Assembly (NCBI RefSeq): GCF_029846715.1
Contig: NZ_JARVWW010000001.1
Location: 774,069 to 838,068, forward strand
DNA: 64,000 nt
Direction of reading: 5' to 3'
Origin: Bradyrhizobium nivariense
GTDB taxonomy: Bacteria > Pseudomonadota > Alphaproteobacteria > Rhizobiales > Xanthobacteraceae
Shown here: in pieces, positions 53,711-63,868 of the stretch
How the letters are laid out: each line of letters starts with the position of its first letter
Numbering within the stretch: position 1 is the first letter of the stretch
The notes under the pieces: model-generated
What the model was told of the DNA's origin: nothing
The model's database searches: none
What the model saw: the letters and a program-made list of their open reading frames with translations, nothing else
Translations under genes and position numbers: made by a program

Positions 53711-54841
53711 ATGAATCCAGCCAATCTCCCCTTCGATTCCGAGGCGATGCTCCAGGGCCTGCGCGGTTGGGTGGAATGCGAAAGCCCGACCTGGGACGCG
53801 GGCGCCGTGAACCGCATGCTCGATATCGCCGCGCGGGAGATGGCGATCATGGGTGCGACGATCGAGCGCATCGCCGGTCGCCAGGGCTTTGGTGGCGTGA
53901 TCCGCGCGCGCTTTCCGCATCCGAAGCAGGGCGAGCCGGGCATCCTGATTGCCGGACACATGGATACCGTCCATCCCATGGGCACCATCGAGAAGCTGAA
54001 ATGGCGGCGCGAGGGCAGCAAGTGCTATGGACCCGGCATCTACGACATGAAGGGCGGCAATTATCTTTCGCTGGAAGCGATCCACCAACTGGCCCGCGCC
54101 TCGTTCACCACACCGCTGCCGATCACCGTGCTGTTCACGCCCGACGAGGAAGTCGGCACACCCTCGACGCGCGATGTCATCGAGGCGGAAGCCGCGCGCA
54201 ACAAATACGTGCTGGTGCCCGAGCCGGGGCGCGCCGACAACGGCGTTACCACCGGACGTTACGCCATCGCACGCTTCAACCTCGAGGCGACGGGGCGGCC
54301 GAGCCACGCCGGCGCGACCTTGTCGGCGGGCCGCTCGGCGATCCGCGAAATGGCGCGGCAGATCCTCGCTATCGACGCGATGACGAGCGAGAACTGCACC
54401 TTTTCGGTCGGCGTGGTGCACGGAGGGCAATGGGTCAATTGCGTTGCCACGACCGCCACCGGCGAAGCGCTTTCGATGGCCAAGCGCCAGGCCGACCTCG
54501 ATCGCGGCGTCGAGGGGATGCTGGCGCTCTCCGGTACGAGCAATGATGTCGCCTTCAAGGTGACGCGCGGCGTGACACGTCCGGTGTGGGAGCCCGATGC
54601 CGGCACCATGGCGCTGTATGAAAAGGCGCGCGGGATCGCCAAGGCGCTCGGTTCCGAATTGCCGCATGCCAGCGCCGGCGGCGGCTCCGACGGCAATTTC
54701 ACGGGCGCGATGGGAATCCCGACTCTCGACGGCCTGGGCGTGCGTGGCGGCAATGGCCACACGCTCGAAGAGTATATCGAGGTCGAGAGCCTGGTCGAAC
54801 GGGGCCGGCTGATGGCGGGGCTGCTCGCAACTCTGGAGTGA
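53711..54841 (+). CDS. M20-family metallopeptidase (CPG2-like)
   Basis: The 376-residue protein has the M20 two-zinc site: GHMDTVHP (about residue 81), IYDMKGGNY (about 113), PDEEVG (about 149) and PEPG (about 181). The dimerisation lid follows from about residue 195. Such enzymes cleave C-terminal glutamate from folate or peptides, or deacylate amino acids. It is divergent from the binding protein and upstream of the Dpp genes, so it probably acts on what they import. ATG 53711 has GAGAG upstream. Confidence 0.9.
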   Translation: MNPANLPFDSEAMLQGLRGWVECESPTWDAGAVNRMLDIAAREMAIMGATIERIAGRQGFGGVIRARFPHPKQGEPGILIAGHMDTVHPMGTIEKLKWRREGSKCYGPGIYDMKGGNYLSLEAIHQLARASFTTPLPITVLFTPDEEVGTPSTRDVIEAEAARNKYVLVPEPGRADNGVTTGRYAIARFNLEATGRPSHAGATLSAGRSAIREMARQILAIDAMTSENCTFSVGVVHGGQWVNCVATTATGEALSMAKRQADLDRGVEGMLALSGTSNDVAFKVTRGVTRPVWEPDAGTMALYEKARGIAKALGSELPHASAGGGSDGNFTGAMGIPTLDGLGVRGGNGHTLEEYIEVESLVERGRLMAGLLATLE

Positions 54842-54853
54842 CAACGCGCGCCA

Positions 54854-54885
54854 GCTCACCAAAAAACCGAGCCCGCTCACCAAAA
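54854..54885 (+). promoter_or_regulatory. Two GCTCACCAAAA direct repeats, 21 bp apart
   Basis: GCTCACCAAAA occurs at 54854-54864 and 54875-54885, exactly two helical turns apart, 45-66 bp upstream of the -24 element. CACC-AAAACAG-GGTG also forms an imperfect dyad. This is where a sigma-54 activator could bind. Confidence 0.45.
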
Positions 54886-54919
54886 CAGGGTGACCGCACT
54901 GCAAAAACTGTGGCCCGGA

Positions 54920-54935
54920 TGGCACGGGAATTGCT
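54920..54935 (+). promoter_or_regulatory. Sigma-54 (RpoN) promoter of the dpp-like operon
   Basis: TGGCACG-GGAA-TTGCT is a perfect match to TGGCACG-N4-TTGCW. Transcription would start near 54946, giving a leader of about 65 nt before TTG 55011. Confidence 0.75.
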
Positions 54936-55010
54936 GAAATGTTAGGCTGATGGCAGAACCCAGGCTGCAGCCGCTGCCTCTGATTTGACTCTAATCTGAC
55001 GGGATCCAAT

Positions 55011-55952
55011 TTGCTCGGATATCTCCTTCGCCGAATTTTCGCCGCCGTGCCCGTGATGGGCGTGGTGGCGCTGTTCGTGTTCCTCCTGCTCCGCCTCACC
55101 CCGGGCGATCCCGCCGCGATTCTCGCCGGCGACAACGCCACCCCGGAACGGCTGGAGCGCATCCGCACCTCGCTCGGTCTCAACGAGCCGCTGATCGTGC
55201 AGTTCATCACCTGGCTGAACAAGCTGCTGCACGGCGATCTCGGAACTTCACTCATCTCCAACCTTCCGGTGATGAAGATGATCGGCCAGCGCGTCGAACC
55301 GTCGATCTCGATCGCGCTGTCGACCATCATTCTCGCCGTCATCGTCGCTGTTCCCCTGGGCGTCATCGCGGCGTGGAAGCACGGCACCTGGATCGACCGC
55401 TTCGTGATGGGCCTGTCGGTGCTCGGCTTCTCGGTACCGGTGTTCGTGGTCGGCTATGTCCTGATCGAGGTCTTCGCCATCGACCTGCGCTGGGTGCCGG
55501 TGCAGGGCTTCCGCAGCATCTCGAACGGTTTTGGGCAGTTCTTCGAGCGCATCATCCTGCCGACCTGCGCGCTGTCCTTCATCTACATCGCGCTGATCGC
55601 GCGCATGACGCGCGCGGCGATGCTCGACGTGCTCGGTGAGGACTACGTCCGCACCGCGCGCGCAAAGGGCATCAACGAGGTCGCCGTGATGATGCGGCAC
55701 GCGCTGCGCAACGCCGCCGTGCCCGTGATCACGGTGATCGGTACCGGCTTTGCGCTATTGATCTCCGGCGTCGTCGTCACCGAGAGCGTGTTCAACATCC
55801 CCGGCATCGGCCGCCTCACGGTGGATGCGGTGCTGGCGCGCGACTATCCGGTGATCCAGGCGATGATTTTGCTGACGTCGTTGATCTATGTCGTCGTCAA
55901 TCTCCTGATCGACGTCGCCTACACGCTGCTCGATCCCCGGATCCGGTACTGA
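55011..55952 (+). CDS. Dipeptide ABC transporter permease (DppB-like)
   Basis: The 313-residue permease begins LLGYLLRRIFAAVPVMGVVALFVF with the DppB N-terminal helix. The large loop reads RLTPGDPAAILAGDNA, and the EAA loop is RTARAKGINEVAVMMRHALRNA (in parts, about 218-240). It has six helices. It starts with TTG 55011 and forms a pair with DppC. First gene of the sigma-54 operon. Confidence 0.92.
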   Translation: MLGYLLRRIFAAVPVMGVVALFVFLLLRLTPGDPAAILAGDNATPERLERIRTSLGLNEPLIVQFITWLNKLLHGDLGTSLISNLPVMKMIGQRVEPSISIALSTIILAVIVAVPLGVIAAWKHGTWIDRFVMGLSVLGFSVPVFVVGYVLIEVFAIDLRWVPVQGFRSISNGFGQFFERIILPTCALSFIYIALIARMTRAAMLDVLGEDYVRTARAKGINEVAVMMRHALRNAAVPVITVIGTGFALLISGVVVTESVFNIPGIGRLTVDAVLARDYPVIQAMILLTSLIYVVVNLLIDVAYTLLDPRIRY

Positions 55953-55971
55953 GGCAAGGATAACAGCAAAA

Positions 55972-56859
55972 ATGTCGGTCGATACCCTTCCCCAGTCATC
56001 CATTCCGATCACGTCGCCGCTGCGGCCGCGCTTCGGATTCCTCACCTCGACGCCGATCATCGCGGCAGCGACCATCTGCCTCGCGTTGATCGTGCTGATC
56101 TCGATCCTGGCGCCGTTGATTGCGCCGCATGATCCGATCCAGCTTGCGCCCTCGCAGCGGCTGAAGCCCTCTTCGACGCAATTCCTGCTCGGCACCGACG
56201 CCTATGGCCGCGACCTGCTGTCGCGCGTCATGTATGGCGGACGCATCTCGCTTCTGATCGGCATCGGCTCGGCGATCATGTCGATCGTCATCGGGCTGGC
56301 GATCGGCCTCGTCTCCGGCTTCTTCAAGCTGGTCGATTCCGTCATGATGCGGATCATGGACGGCCTGATGGCGATGCCGAGCATCCTGCTGGCAATCGCC
56401 GTGGTGTCGCTGTCCGGCGCCAGCCTCTGGACCGTGCTGATCGCGATCACGATCCCCGAAGTTCCGCGCGTGGCACGCCTGGTGCGCTCGGTCGTGTTGT
56501 CGGCGCGCGAAGAGCCCTATGTTGAAGCGGCGATCTCGGTCGGCTCATCCCTGCCAAAGATCATGTGGCGGCATTTGATGCCGAACACGATCGCACCTCT
56601 GATCGTGCAGGGCAGTTACGTCTGCGCGTCCGCAATCCTCACCGAGGCCATCCTCTCCTTCCTCGGCGCCGGCATCTCGCCGGAAACGCCGACCTGGGGC
56701 AACATCATGGCCGAGGGCCGTCAGTACTTCCAGCTCAAGCCGACGCTGATCTTCTGGCCGGGTCTGTTGCTGTCGATCGCGATCCTCAGCATCAATTTGA
56801 TCGGCGACGCCGCCCGCGACGCCCTCGATCCCCGCATGAAGCAGCGGGAGGGGAAGTGA
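55972..56859 (+). CDS. Dipeptide ABC transporter permease (DppC-like)
   Basis: The 295-residue permease has the DppC layout: an N-terminal helix, LLGTDAYGRDLLSRVMYGGRISLLIG (in parts, about 67-92), and the EAA loop REEPYVEAAISVGSSLPKIMWRHL (in parts). AAGGATAACAGC precedes ATG 55972. The stop overlaps the next start (TGATG). Confidence 0.92.
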   Translation: MSVDTLPQSSIPITSPLRPRFGFLTSTPIIAAATICLALIVLISILAPLIAPHDPIQLAPSQRLKPSSTQFLLGTDAYGRDLLSRVMYGGRISLLIGIGSAIMSIVIGLAIGLVSGFFKLVDSVMMRIMDGLMAMPSILLAIAVVSLSGASLWTVLIAITIPEVPRVARLVRSVVLSAREEPYVEAAISVGSSLPKIMWRHLMPNTIAPLIVQGSYVCASAILTEAILSFLGAGISPETPTWGNIMAEGRQYFQLKPTLIFWPGLLLSIAILSINLIGDAARDALDPRMKQREGK

Positions 56860-58508
56860 TGACCAACACCGTTCTCGACATCAGCAACCTCGTCGTTTCC
56901 ATCGGCAAGAAGCCGAAGGGCACGCACATCATCGACGGCATCTCGATCCAGGTCCGCGAGCGCGAGACGCTGTGTCTCGTGGGAGAAAGCGGCTCGGGCA
57001 AGTCTGTGACCTCGCTCACCACGATGGGCCTGCTGCCGAAGGGCACGCTGGTTCCGACCGGCGGCAGCATCAAGCTGGTCGGCGAAGAGCTGCTTACCGC
57101 GACCGACCGCCGCCTGCGCCAGCTGCGCGCGACGCGGATGGCGATGATTTTTCAGGAGCCGATGACGGCGCTCAATCCCGTGGTGCCGGTCGGCCGCCAG
57201 ATTGACGAGGTTCTGCGCGCGCACACCAATCTCGATGCGAAGGCGCGCAAGAAGCGCATCCTCGACATGATGGACCAGGTGCGCCTACCCCAGGTCGAGC
57301 GCATCTTTGCCTCCTACCCGCACCGTCTCTCCGGCGGTCAGCGCCAGCGCATCATGATCGCGATGGCACTCGTGCTCGAACCGAAGCTGCTCATTGCAGA
57401 CGAACCGACCACCGCGCTCGACGTCACAACGCAGAAGCAGATTTTGACCCTGATCCGCGACCTCCAGCGCGATCACGGGACCGCCGTGCTGTTCATCACC
57501 CATGACATGGGCGTGGTCGCTGAAATCGCCGACCGCGTCGCGGTGATGCGGCAGGGCCGACTGGTCGAGACCGGAACGCTGGATTCCATCCTGCGCAATC
57601 CGACCATGGAGTACACTCGCAACCTGCTTTCCGCAGTGCCGAGCCTGGTGCCGCGCGCGGCACGGCCTGAGACCAAGGAACCGGTGGTGCTGGAGGCCAA
57701 CGAACTCGGCAAGGTCTACCGCGAGCGCGCGTTCTTCGGTAAAGGCCGCGAAGTCGTCGCCGCCGACAAGGTTACGCTGACGCTGCGCAAGGGCCGCACG
57801 CTCGGCATCGTCGGCGAGAGCGGCTCAGGCAAATCGACCGTGGCGCGCTGCATCGTCCGCCTGATCGACCCAACCTCCGGCGGCGTACGCCTTTCCGGCC
57901 GCGAGATCTCGGACATCTCGCGGCGGCTGTTGCAGCCGCATCGGAAGAAGATCCAGATCGTATTCCAGGACCCCTACCGCTCGCTCAACCCGCGCGTCAC
58001 CGTCGGCGAAAGCATCGCGGAAGGCCCGATCAATTACGGCGTGTCGCATGCGGACGCAATGAAGCGTGCCCGCGAATTGCTCGAGCTGGTCGGCCTGCCC
58101 GCCGATACGGTCGCGCGCTATCCGCACCAGTTCTCCGGCGGCCAGCGTCAGCGCATTGCGATCGCCCGCGCGCTCGCGCTCGATCCCGACGTGCTGGTCG
58201 CGGACGAGGCGGTCTCCGCCCTCGACGTCTCCGTGCAGGCGCAGGTGCTGGAACTGTTCGACGAGATTCAGAAGCGGCTCGGCATCGCGATCCTGTTCAT
58301 CACCCACGATCTGCGCGTCGCAGCGCAAATCTGCGACGAGGTCGTGGTGATGCAGCACGGCCGCGTCGTCGAACAGGGCCCGGCCGCCGAAGTGCTGACG
58401 CATCCGAAGGAAGCTTATACCAGAGCCTTGCTCGAGGCAGCGCCGGGCCGCGGCTGGGACTTTGCGAATTTCCGGCGGGTGTCGGAAGGCGTAGCGGCGA
58501 ACGCGTAG
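56859..58508 (+). CDS. Fused dual ATPase, DppD-DppF type
   Basis: One 549-residue protein carries two ABC ATPases. The first has Walker A GESGSGKS (about 42), LSGGQRQR (about 157) and LLIADEPTTALDV. The second has GESGSGKS (about 321), FSGGQRQR (about 426) and LVADEAVSALDV, where Ala replaces the usual Pro after DE. Each half ends in an oligopeptide-type C-terminal domain. It pairs with DppB/DppC and the distant binding protein. The start overlaps the DppC stop by one base. Confidence 0.93.
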   Translation: MTNTVLDISNLVVSIGKKPKGTHIIDGISIQVRERETLCLVGESGSGKSVTSLTTMGLLPKGTLVPTGGSIKLVGEELLTATDRRLRQLRATRMAMIFQEPMTALNPVVPVGRQIDEVLRAHTNLDAKARKKRILDMMDQVRLPQVERIFASYPHRLSGGQRQRIMIAMALVLEPKLLIADEPTTALDVTTQKQILTLIRDLQRDHGTAVLFITHDMGVVAEIADRVAVMRQGRLVETGTLDSILRNPTMEYTRNLLSAVPSLVPRAARPETKEPVVLEANELGKVYRERAFFGKGREVVAADKVTLTLRKGRTLGIVGESGSGKSTVARCIVRLIDPTSGGVRLSGREISDISRRLLQPHRKKIQIVFQDPYRSLNPRVTVGESIAEGPINYGVSHADAMKRARELLELVGLPADTVARYPHQFSGGQRQRIAIARALALDPDVLVADEAVSALDVSVQAQVLELFDEIQKRLGIAILFITHDLRVAAQICDEVVVMQHGRVVEQGPAAEVLTHPKEAYTRALLEAAPGRGWDFANFRRVSEGVAANA

Positions 58509-58518
58509 TCTCTCCCCT

Positions 58519-58599
58519 CGTCATTTGTGAGCGAAGCGAAGCAATCCAGGCTGTCCCCGCGGCGGGATTCTGGATTGCTTCGCTACGCTCGCAATGACG
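58519..58599. repeat. Bradyrhizobial palindrome (CGTCATT...AATGACG type)
   Basis: CGTCATTTGTGAGCGAAGCG mirrors CGCTACGCTCGCAATGACG, and inner AGCAATCCAG pairs with CTGGATTGCT. It lies between the dpp-like ATPase and the M81 gene, so it may reduce but not abolish read-through. Confidence 0.78.
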
Positions 58600-58722
58600 G
58601 CGGTTGCGGCAAGCAATCCCAAAATGGCTTGACGCCATGCATGGCGCGATTGCTTCCCGGCTTGCTCTCGCCGCACGCACAGGGCTAACGTCGCGCGCAT
58701 CATTTGCGTGGGACTGGATTGA

Positions 58723-60162
58723 ATGACACGTATCGCCGTCGGCGGCTTCCTGCACGAGACCAACACCTTCGCTCCCACGAAGGCGACTTTCGCGGACTTC
58801 CAGCACGGCGGCGGCTGGCCGGCGATGACGGAGGGCGCCGACGTGCTCAGGGTGATGCGGCACATCAATGTCGGCCTCGCCGGTTTCGTCGACAGCGCCG
58901 AGGCCAACGGCTGGGAACTCGTTCCGACGATTGCGTGCGGCGCGAGCCCGTCGGCGCATGTCACCAGGGATGCCTTCGAGCGCATCGTCAAGGTGATGGT
59001 CGACGGCATCGCAGCCGCCGGCTCGATCGACGCCGTCTATCTCGACCTGCACGGCGCGATGGTCACGGAACATTTCGACGACGGCGAAGGCGAGATTCTG
59101 GCGCGCGTGCGCCGCGTCATCGGCAAGGATGTTCCGCTGATCACCAGCCTCGACCTCCACGCCAACGTCACGCCCGACATGATGGAACATGCGGACGCGC
59201 TGATCGCCTACCGCACCTATCCCCATGTCGACATGGCCGAGACCGGCCGCGCCTGCGCGCGACATCTCGCATTGGTTCTGAAGACCAGGCAGCGTTTTGC
59301 AAAGGCCTTCCGGCAATTGCCGTTCCTGATCCCGATCAGCTGGCAGTGCAGCAACGACCAGCCGACCAAGGGCATCTACGAAAAGCTTGCCGCGCTGGAG
59401 AGCGATGCGGTTCCGACGCTGTCCTTCGCGCCCGGCTTCCCCGCCGCCGATTTCCGCGATTGCGGGCCGAGCGTGTTCGCGTACGGCAAGACGCAGGCCG
59501 ACGCCGACCGCGCCGCGGATGCGATCGTAAAACTGATCGAAAGCCACGAGGACGATTTCGACGGCAAGATCTGGTCACCCGACGACGGCGTACGCCATGC
59601 GATGGAGCTCTCGAAGAGCGCGAGCAAGCCGATCATCATCGCCGACACCCAGGACAATCCCGGCGCCGGCGGCGATTCCGACACCACGGGCATGCTGCGC
59701 GCGCTGGTGCGCAACAAGGCCAGCGCCGCCACCGGCGCGATCTACGATCCGGGCTCGGCCAAGGCCGCGCATGCGGCTGGCGTCGGCGCCACCGTGACGC
59801 TGTCGCTCGGCGGCAAGTCCGGCATTCCCGGCGACGAGCCCTATCGCGAGACCTTCGTCGTCGAAAAGCTCTCCGACGGCCGCTTCATCGCGCCCGGCCC
59901 TTACTATGGCGGCCGCGAGATGGAGATGGGCCCGTCCGCGTGCCTGCGCATCGGCGACGTCCGCGTCGTCGTCTCCTCGCACAAGGCGCAGCTCGCCGAC
60001 CAGGCAATGTACCGCTACGTCGGCATCGAGCCGACCGAAGAGAAGATTTTGGTCAACAAGAGCTCGGTGCACTTCCGCGCCGATTTCGAGCCGATCGCGG
60101 AAAAGCTGATGATCTGCGCCGCCCCCGGCGCGATGCCCGCGGACACGGCCACGCTGCCATAG
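58723..60162 (+). CDS. M81-family metallopeptidase (MlrC-like)
   Basis: The 479-residue protein matches microcystinase C: GGFLHETNTF at the start (His11, Glu12), DLHGAMV (about 107), DLHANVTPD (about 144) and a long C-terminal half with GKSGIPGDEPY. The family cleaves small peptides or amides and needs zinc. Here it sits downstream of a peptide importer and before an amidohydrolase and an amidase, so it probably hydrolyses an imported amide. GGACTGGA precedes ATG 58723. Confidence 0.92.
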   Translation: MTRIAVGGFLHETNTFAPTKATFADFQHGGGWPAMTEGADVLRVMRHINVGLAGFVDSAEANGWELVPTIACGASPSAHVTRDAFERIVKVMVDGIAAAGSIDAVYLDLHGAMVTEHFDDGEGEILARVRRVIGKDVPLITSLDLHANVTPDMMEHADALIAYRTYPHVDMAETGRACARHLALVLKTRQRFAKAFRQLPFLIPISWQCSNDQPTKGIYEKLAALESDAVPTLSFAPGFPAADFRDCGPSVFAYGKTQADADRAADAIVKLIESHEDDFDGKIWSPDDGVRHAMELSKSASKPIIIADTQDNPGAGGDSDTTGMLRALVRNKASAATGAIYDPGSAKAAHAAGVGATVTLSLGGKSGIPGDEPYRETFVVEKLSDGRFIAPGPYYGGREMEMGPSACLRIGDVRVVVSSHKAQLADQAMYRYVGIEPTEEKILVNKSSVHFRADFEPIAEKLMICAAPGAMPADTATLP

Positions 60163-60241
60163 ACGCGCCTGCGGCCGGGTATTCGCATCAAGCCGAACGG
60201 CCCGGTTTTCACTCCCTCCCCACGCTAACTGGACAGGACAC

Positions 60242-61414
60242 ATGCCCACGATCGACCGCATCGACGGCTACGCCGACGAACTCACCGCCATTCGCCGCGA
60301 CCTCCATGCCCATCCCGAGATCGGCTTCGAGGAAGTGCGCACCTCCGGCATCGTCGCGGACAAGCTGAAGAGCTGGGGCATCGAGGTGCATCGCGGTCTC
60401 GGCGGCACCGGCGTGATCGGCGTCATCAAGGGCAAGGGTTGGGGCGGCAAGCGCATCGGCCTGCGCGCCGACATGGACGCGCTGCCGATGGAGGAGAACA
60501 CCAATCTGAAATGGAGTTCAAAGATCCCCGGCCGCTTCCACGGCTGCGGCCATGACGGCCACACCACCATGCTGCTTGGCACCGCACGCTACCTCGCCGA
60601 GACCAAAAACTTCGACGGCACCGTGCACCTGATCTTCCAGCCGGCCGAGGAAGGCCTCGGCGGCGCCCGCGCCATGATCAAGGACGGCTTGTTCGAGAAG
60701 TTTCCCTGCGACGAGCTCTATGGCCTGCACAACGCGCCCGACCTCAACCACGGCGAGATCGCGATTCTGCCTGGCCCCGCGATGGCCAGCGCCGACTTCT
60801 TCGACCTCCGCATCACCGGCTACGGCGCGCATGGCGCGATGCCCGAACGCTCCAAGGACGCGGTGATCATCGCAACCACGCTGGCGCAGGCGATCCAGAC
60901 CATCGTCAGCCGCAACGTCGAGCCGCTGCAGGCCGCCGTCATCTCGATCACGCAGATTCACGCCGGTTCCGCCTACAATGTCATCCCTGGCGAAGCCCAT
61001 CTCTGCGGCACCATCCGCACCTTCTCGAATGAAGTGCGCGCCCTGATCAGCGAACGCATCCGCACGATCTGCGCCGGCATGGCTGCCGCCTTCCAGTGCG
61101 AGATCGAAGCCGACATCCGTGACACTTTCGGCGTGCTGGTCAACCAGGTCGAGCAGTCCAAGGTGGTCGAGGAGGTCGCGCGCACCGTCATCGATCCGGC
61201 CAAGGTGATTACCCGTGCCCAGCCGAAGATGGGCAGCGAGGATTTTGCCGACATGCTGCAAACCATTCCCGGCGCCTATTTCTGGGTCGGCCACGACGGC
61301 TCGGTGCCCGTGCACAATCCCGGCTTCGTGCTCGACGACAAGATCCTGCCGATCGGTGCCAGCATGTTCGCCCGGATCATCGAGACCCGTATGCCGGCAG
61401 GTAGCAATGCATAA
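60242..61414 (+). CDS. M20D amidohydrolase (hippurate-hydrolase-like)
   Basis: The 390-residue protein is the HipO/IAA-amino-acid hydrolase type: HPEIGFEEVRT (about 21), RADMDALPM (about 76), GCGHDGHTTML (about 100), QPAEEGLGG (about 135). Zinc ligands are Cys102 and neighbouring His/Glu. It removes acyl groups from amino acids. ACAGGACAC precedes ATG 60242. Its stop overlaps the amidase start by 8 bp, so translation is coupled. Confidence 0.93.
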   Translation: MPTIDRIDGYADELTAIRRDLHAHPEIGFEEVRTSGIVADKLKSWGIEVHRGLGGTGVIGVIKGKGWGGKRIGLRADMDALPMEENTNLKWSSKIPGRFHGCGHDGHTTMLLGTARYLAETKNFDGTVHLIFQPAEEGLGGARAMIKDGLFEKFPCDELYGLHNAPDLNHGEIAILPGPAMASADFFDLRITGYGAHGAMPERSKDAVIIATTLAQAIQTIVSRNVEPLQAAVISITQIHAGSAYNVIPGEAHLCGTIRTFSNEVRALISERIRTICAGMAAAFQCEIEADIRDTFGVLVNQVEQSKVVEEVARTVIDPAKVITRAQPKMGSEDFADMLQTIPGAYFWVGHDGSVPVHNPGFVLDDKILPIGASMFARIIETRMPAGSNA

Positions 61415-62828
61415 AAAGAGCGTCGAAGAGGCGGTTACCTCGCTGCACGATCTTTCCGCGGTCGATCTGATCGCGGGCTATCGCGCCAAGCAGTTCTCGC
61501 CGAGCGAGGTGCTGGAGGACGTGCTCGCGCACGTCGCAGCGTGGGAGCCCCACCTCAGGGCGCTCTATGCATTCGATCCCGATGGCGCGGTCGAGGCCGC
61601 GAAGGCCTCGACCGCGCGCTGGACCGGCGGCGAGCCGTCCGGCCCGCTCGACGGCGTGCCTGTGACGGTGAAGGACAACATCGCGACCAAAGGCGTGCCG
61701 GTGCCGCTGGGGGCTGCGAGCGTCAAGCTCACGCCGGCCGAGAAGGACGCGCCTCCCGCCGCGCGCCTGCGCGAAGCCGGTGCGATCATCTTCGCAAAAA
61801 CCACTATGCCCGATTACGGCATGCTGTCCTCGGGGCTCTCCAGCTTCCATGCGCTCGCGCGCAATCCCTGGGACCTCTCCAAGAATCCCGGCGGCTCCAG
61901 CGCGGGTGCAGGCGCCGCGGCGGCGGCTGGCTATGGCCCGCTGCATCTCGGCACCGATATCGGCGGCTCGGTCCGCCTGCCCGCGGGCTGGTGCGGCCTC
62001 GTCGGTTTCAAGCCGAGTTTCGGCCGCGTGCCGATCGACCCCGCCTATGTCGGCCGCGTCGCGGGGCCGATGACCCGCACGGTCGATGATTGCGCGCTGA
62101 TGATGAGCGTGATCGCAAAACCCGACCGGCGCGACGGCATGAGCCTGCCCGCCGAGCCCCTCAACTGGAAGGGGCTGGAGAAGTCTCCGCGCAAACTCCG
62201 CATCGGATTGATGCTCGATCCCGGCGTGGGCCAGGCGCTGGAGAAACCGGTGCGCGAGGTCGCGGTGAAAGCGGCGAAAGCGTTCGAGTCCGCCGGCGCG
62301 GTCGTCACCGAAGTCGACGGCATACTCACGCGCGAGATGCTCGACGGCCTCGACAACTTTTGGCGTGCACGGATGTGGGATGATCTGTCGAAGCTGACGC
62401 CCGCCGAACAGGCAAAGGTGCTGCCCTACATTTTCAAATGGGGTGAGTCTGGCGCCAGGTTGTCGGCTGTCGACGTCATCCGTGGCTTCAACCAGACCAT
62501 GGCGATCCGCGCCGCGGCGGCGAAGCTGTTCTGTGACCTCGACTATGTCATCTCGCCGACCGCGCCGAACGTGAACTATCCGGCGGAGTGGGCCTCGCCG
62601 ACCAACGATCCCATGAAGCCGTTCGAGCACATCGCCTATACCGTGCCGTGGAATATGTCGGAGAATCCGGCGATCTCCATCAACGGCGGCTCTAACGCCA
62701 AGGGTTTTCCCATCGGCGTGCAGATCGTCGGCCGCCGCTTCGACGATATCGGCGTGCTCGGCATGGCCAAGGCTTTTGAGAGCCTGCGCGGCCCGCAGAA
62801 GCCCTGGCCCAGCCCGCCGGCGCGCTAG
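61407..62828 (+). CDS. Amidase-signature family hydrolase
   Basis: The 473-residue protein has the amidase-signature triad: Lys89 in TVKDN, cis-Ser164 in GGSSAG and nucleophile Ser188 in GTDIGGSVR. The layout and length are usual. It would convert an amide to acid and ammonia, releasing nitrogen. ATG 61407 lies within the last codons of the M20D gene (8 bp overlap), with GGCAGG ahead of it. It is the last core gene before the crotonase. Confidence 0.92.
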   Translation: MHKKSVEEAVTSLHDLSAVDLIAGYRAKQFSPSEVLEDVLAHVAAWEPHLRALYAFDPDGAVEAAKASTARWTGGEPSGPLDGVPVTVKDNIATKGVPVPLGAASVKLTPAEKDAPPAARLREAGAIIFAKTTMPDYGMLSSGLSSFHALARNPWDLSKNPGGSSAGAGAAAAAGYGPLHLGTDIGGSVRLPAGWCGLVGFKPSFGRVPIDPAYVGRVAGPMTRTVDDCALMMSVIAKPDRRDGMSLPAEPLNWKGLEKSPRKLRIGLMLDPGVGQALEKPVREVAVKAAKAFESAGAVVTEVDGILTREMLDGLDNFWRARMWDDLSKLTPAEQAKVLPYIFKWGESGARLSAVDVIRGFNQTMAIRAAAAKLFCDLDYVISPTAPNVNYPAEWASPTNDPMKPFEHIAYTVPWNMSENPAISINGGSNAKGFPIGVQIVGRRFDDIGVLGMAKAFESLRGPQKPWPSPPAR

Positions 62829-62977
62829 CGCGCTCCCTCATGGCCGCGCTTGTTGTTGAGCCCGGCCGCCCACGTTCTCTTACTGGCTGCCACATGCCCA
62901 GTCCGCGCAAGACGGACGCTGGCGACCATGCATGACGTCTCTTCGAGACAGAATTCAGGACCGGGAAGGAAACCACC

Positions 62978-63868
<891 letters not shown>

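Noticed and set aside
53573..55387. A 604-codon minus-strand frame
   Set aside because: It is antisense to the M20 and DppB genes, and its translation shows only biased composition.
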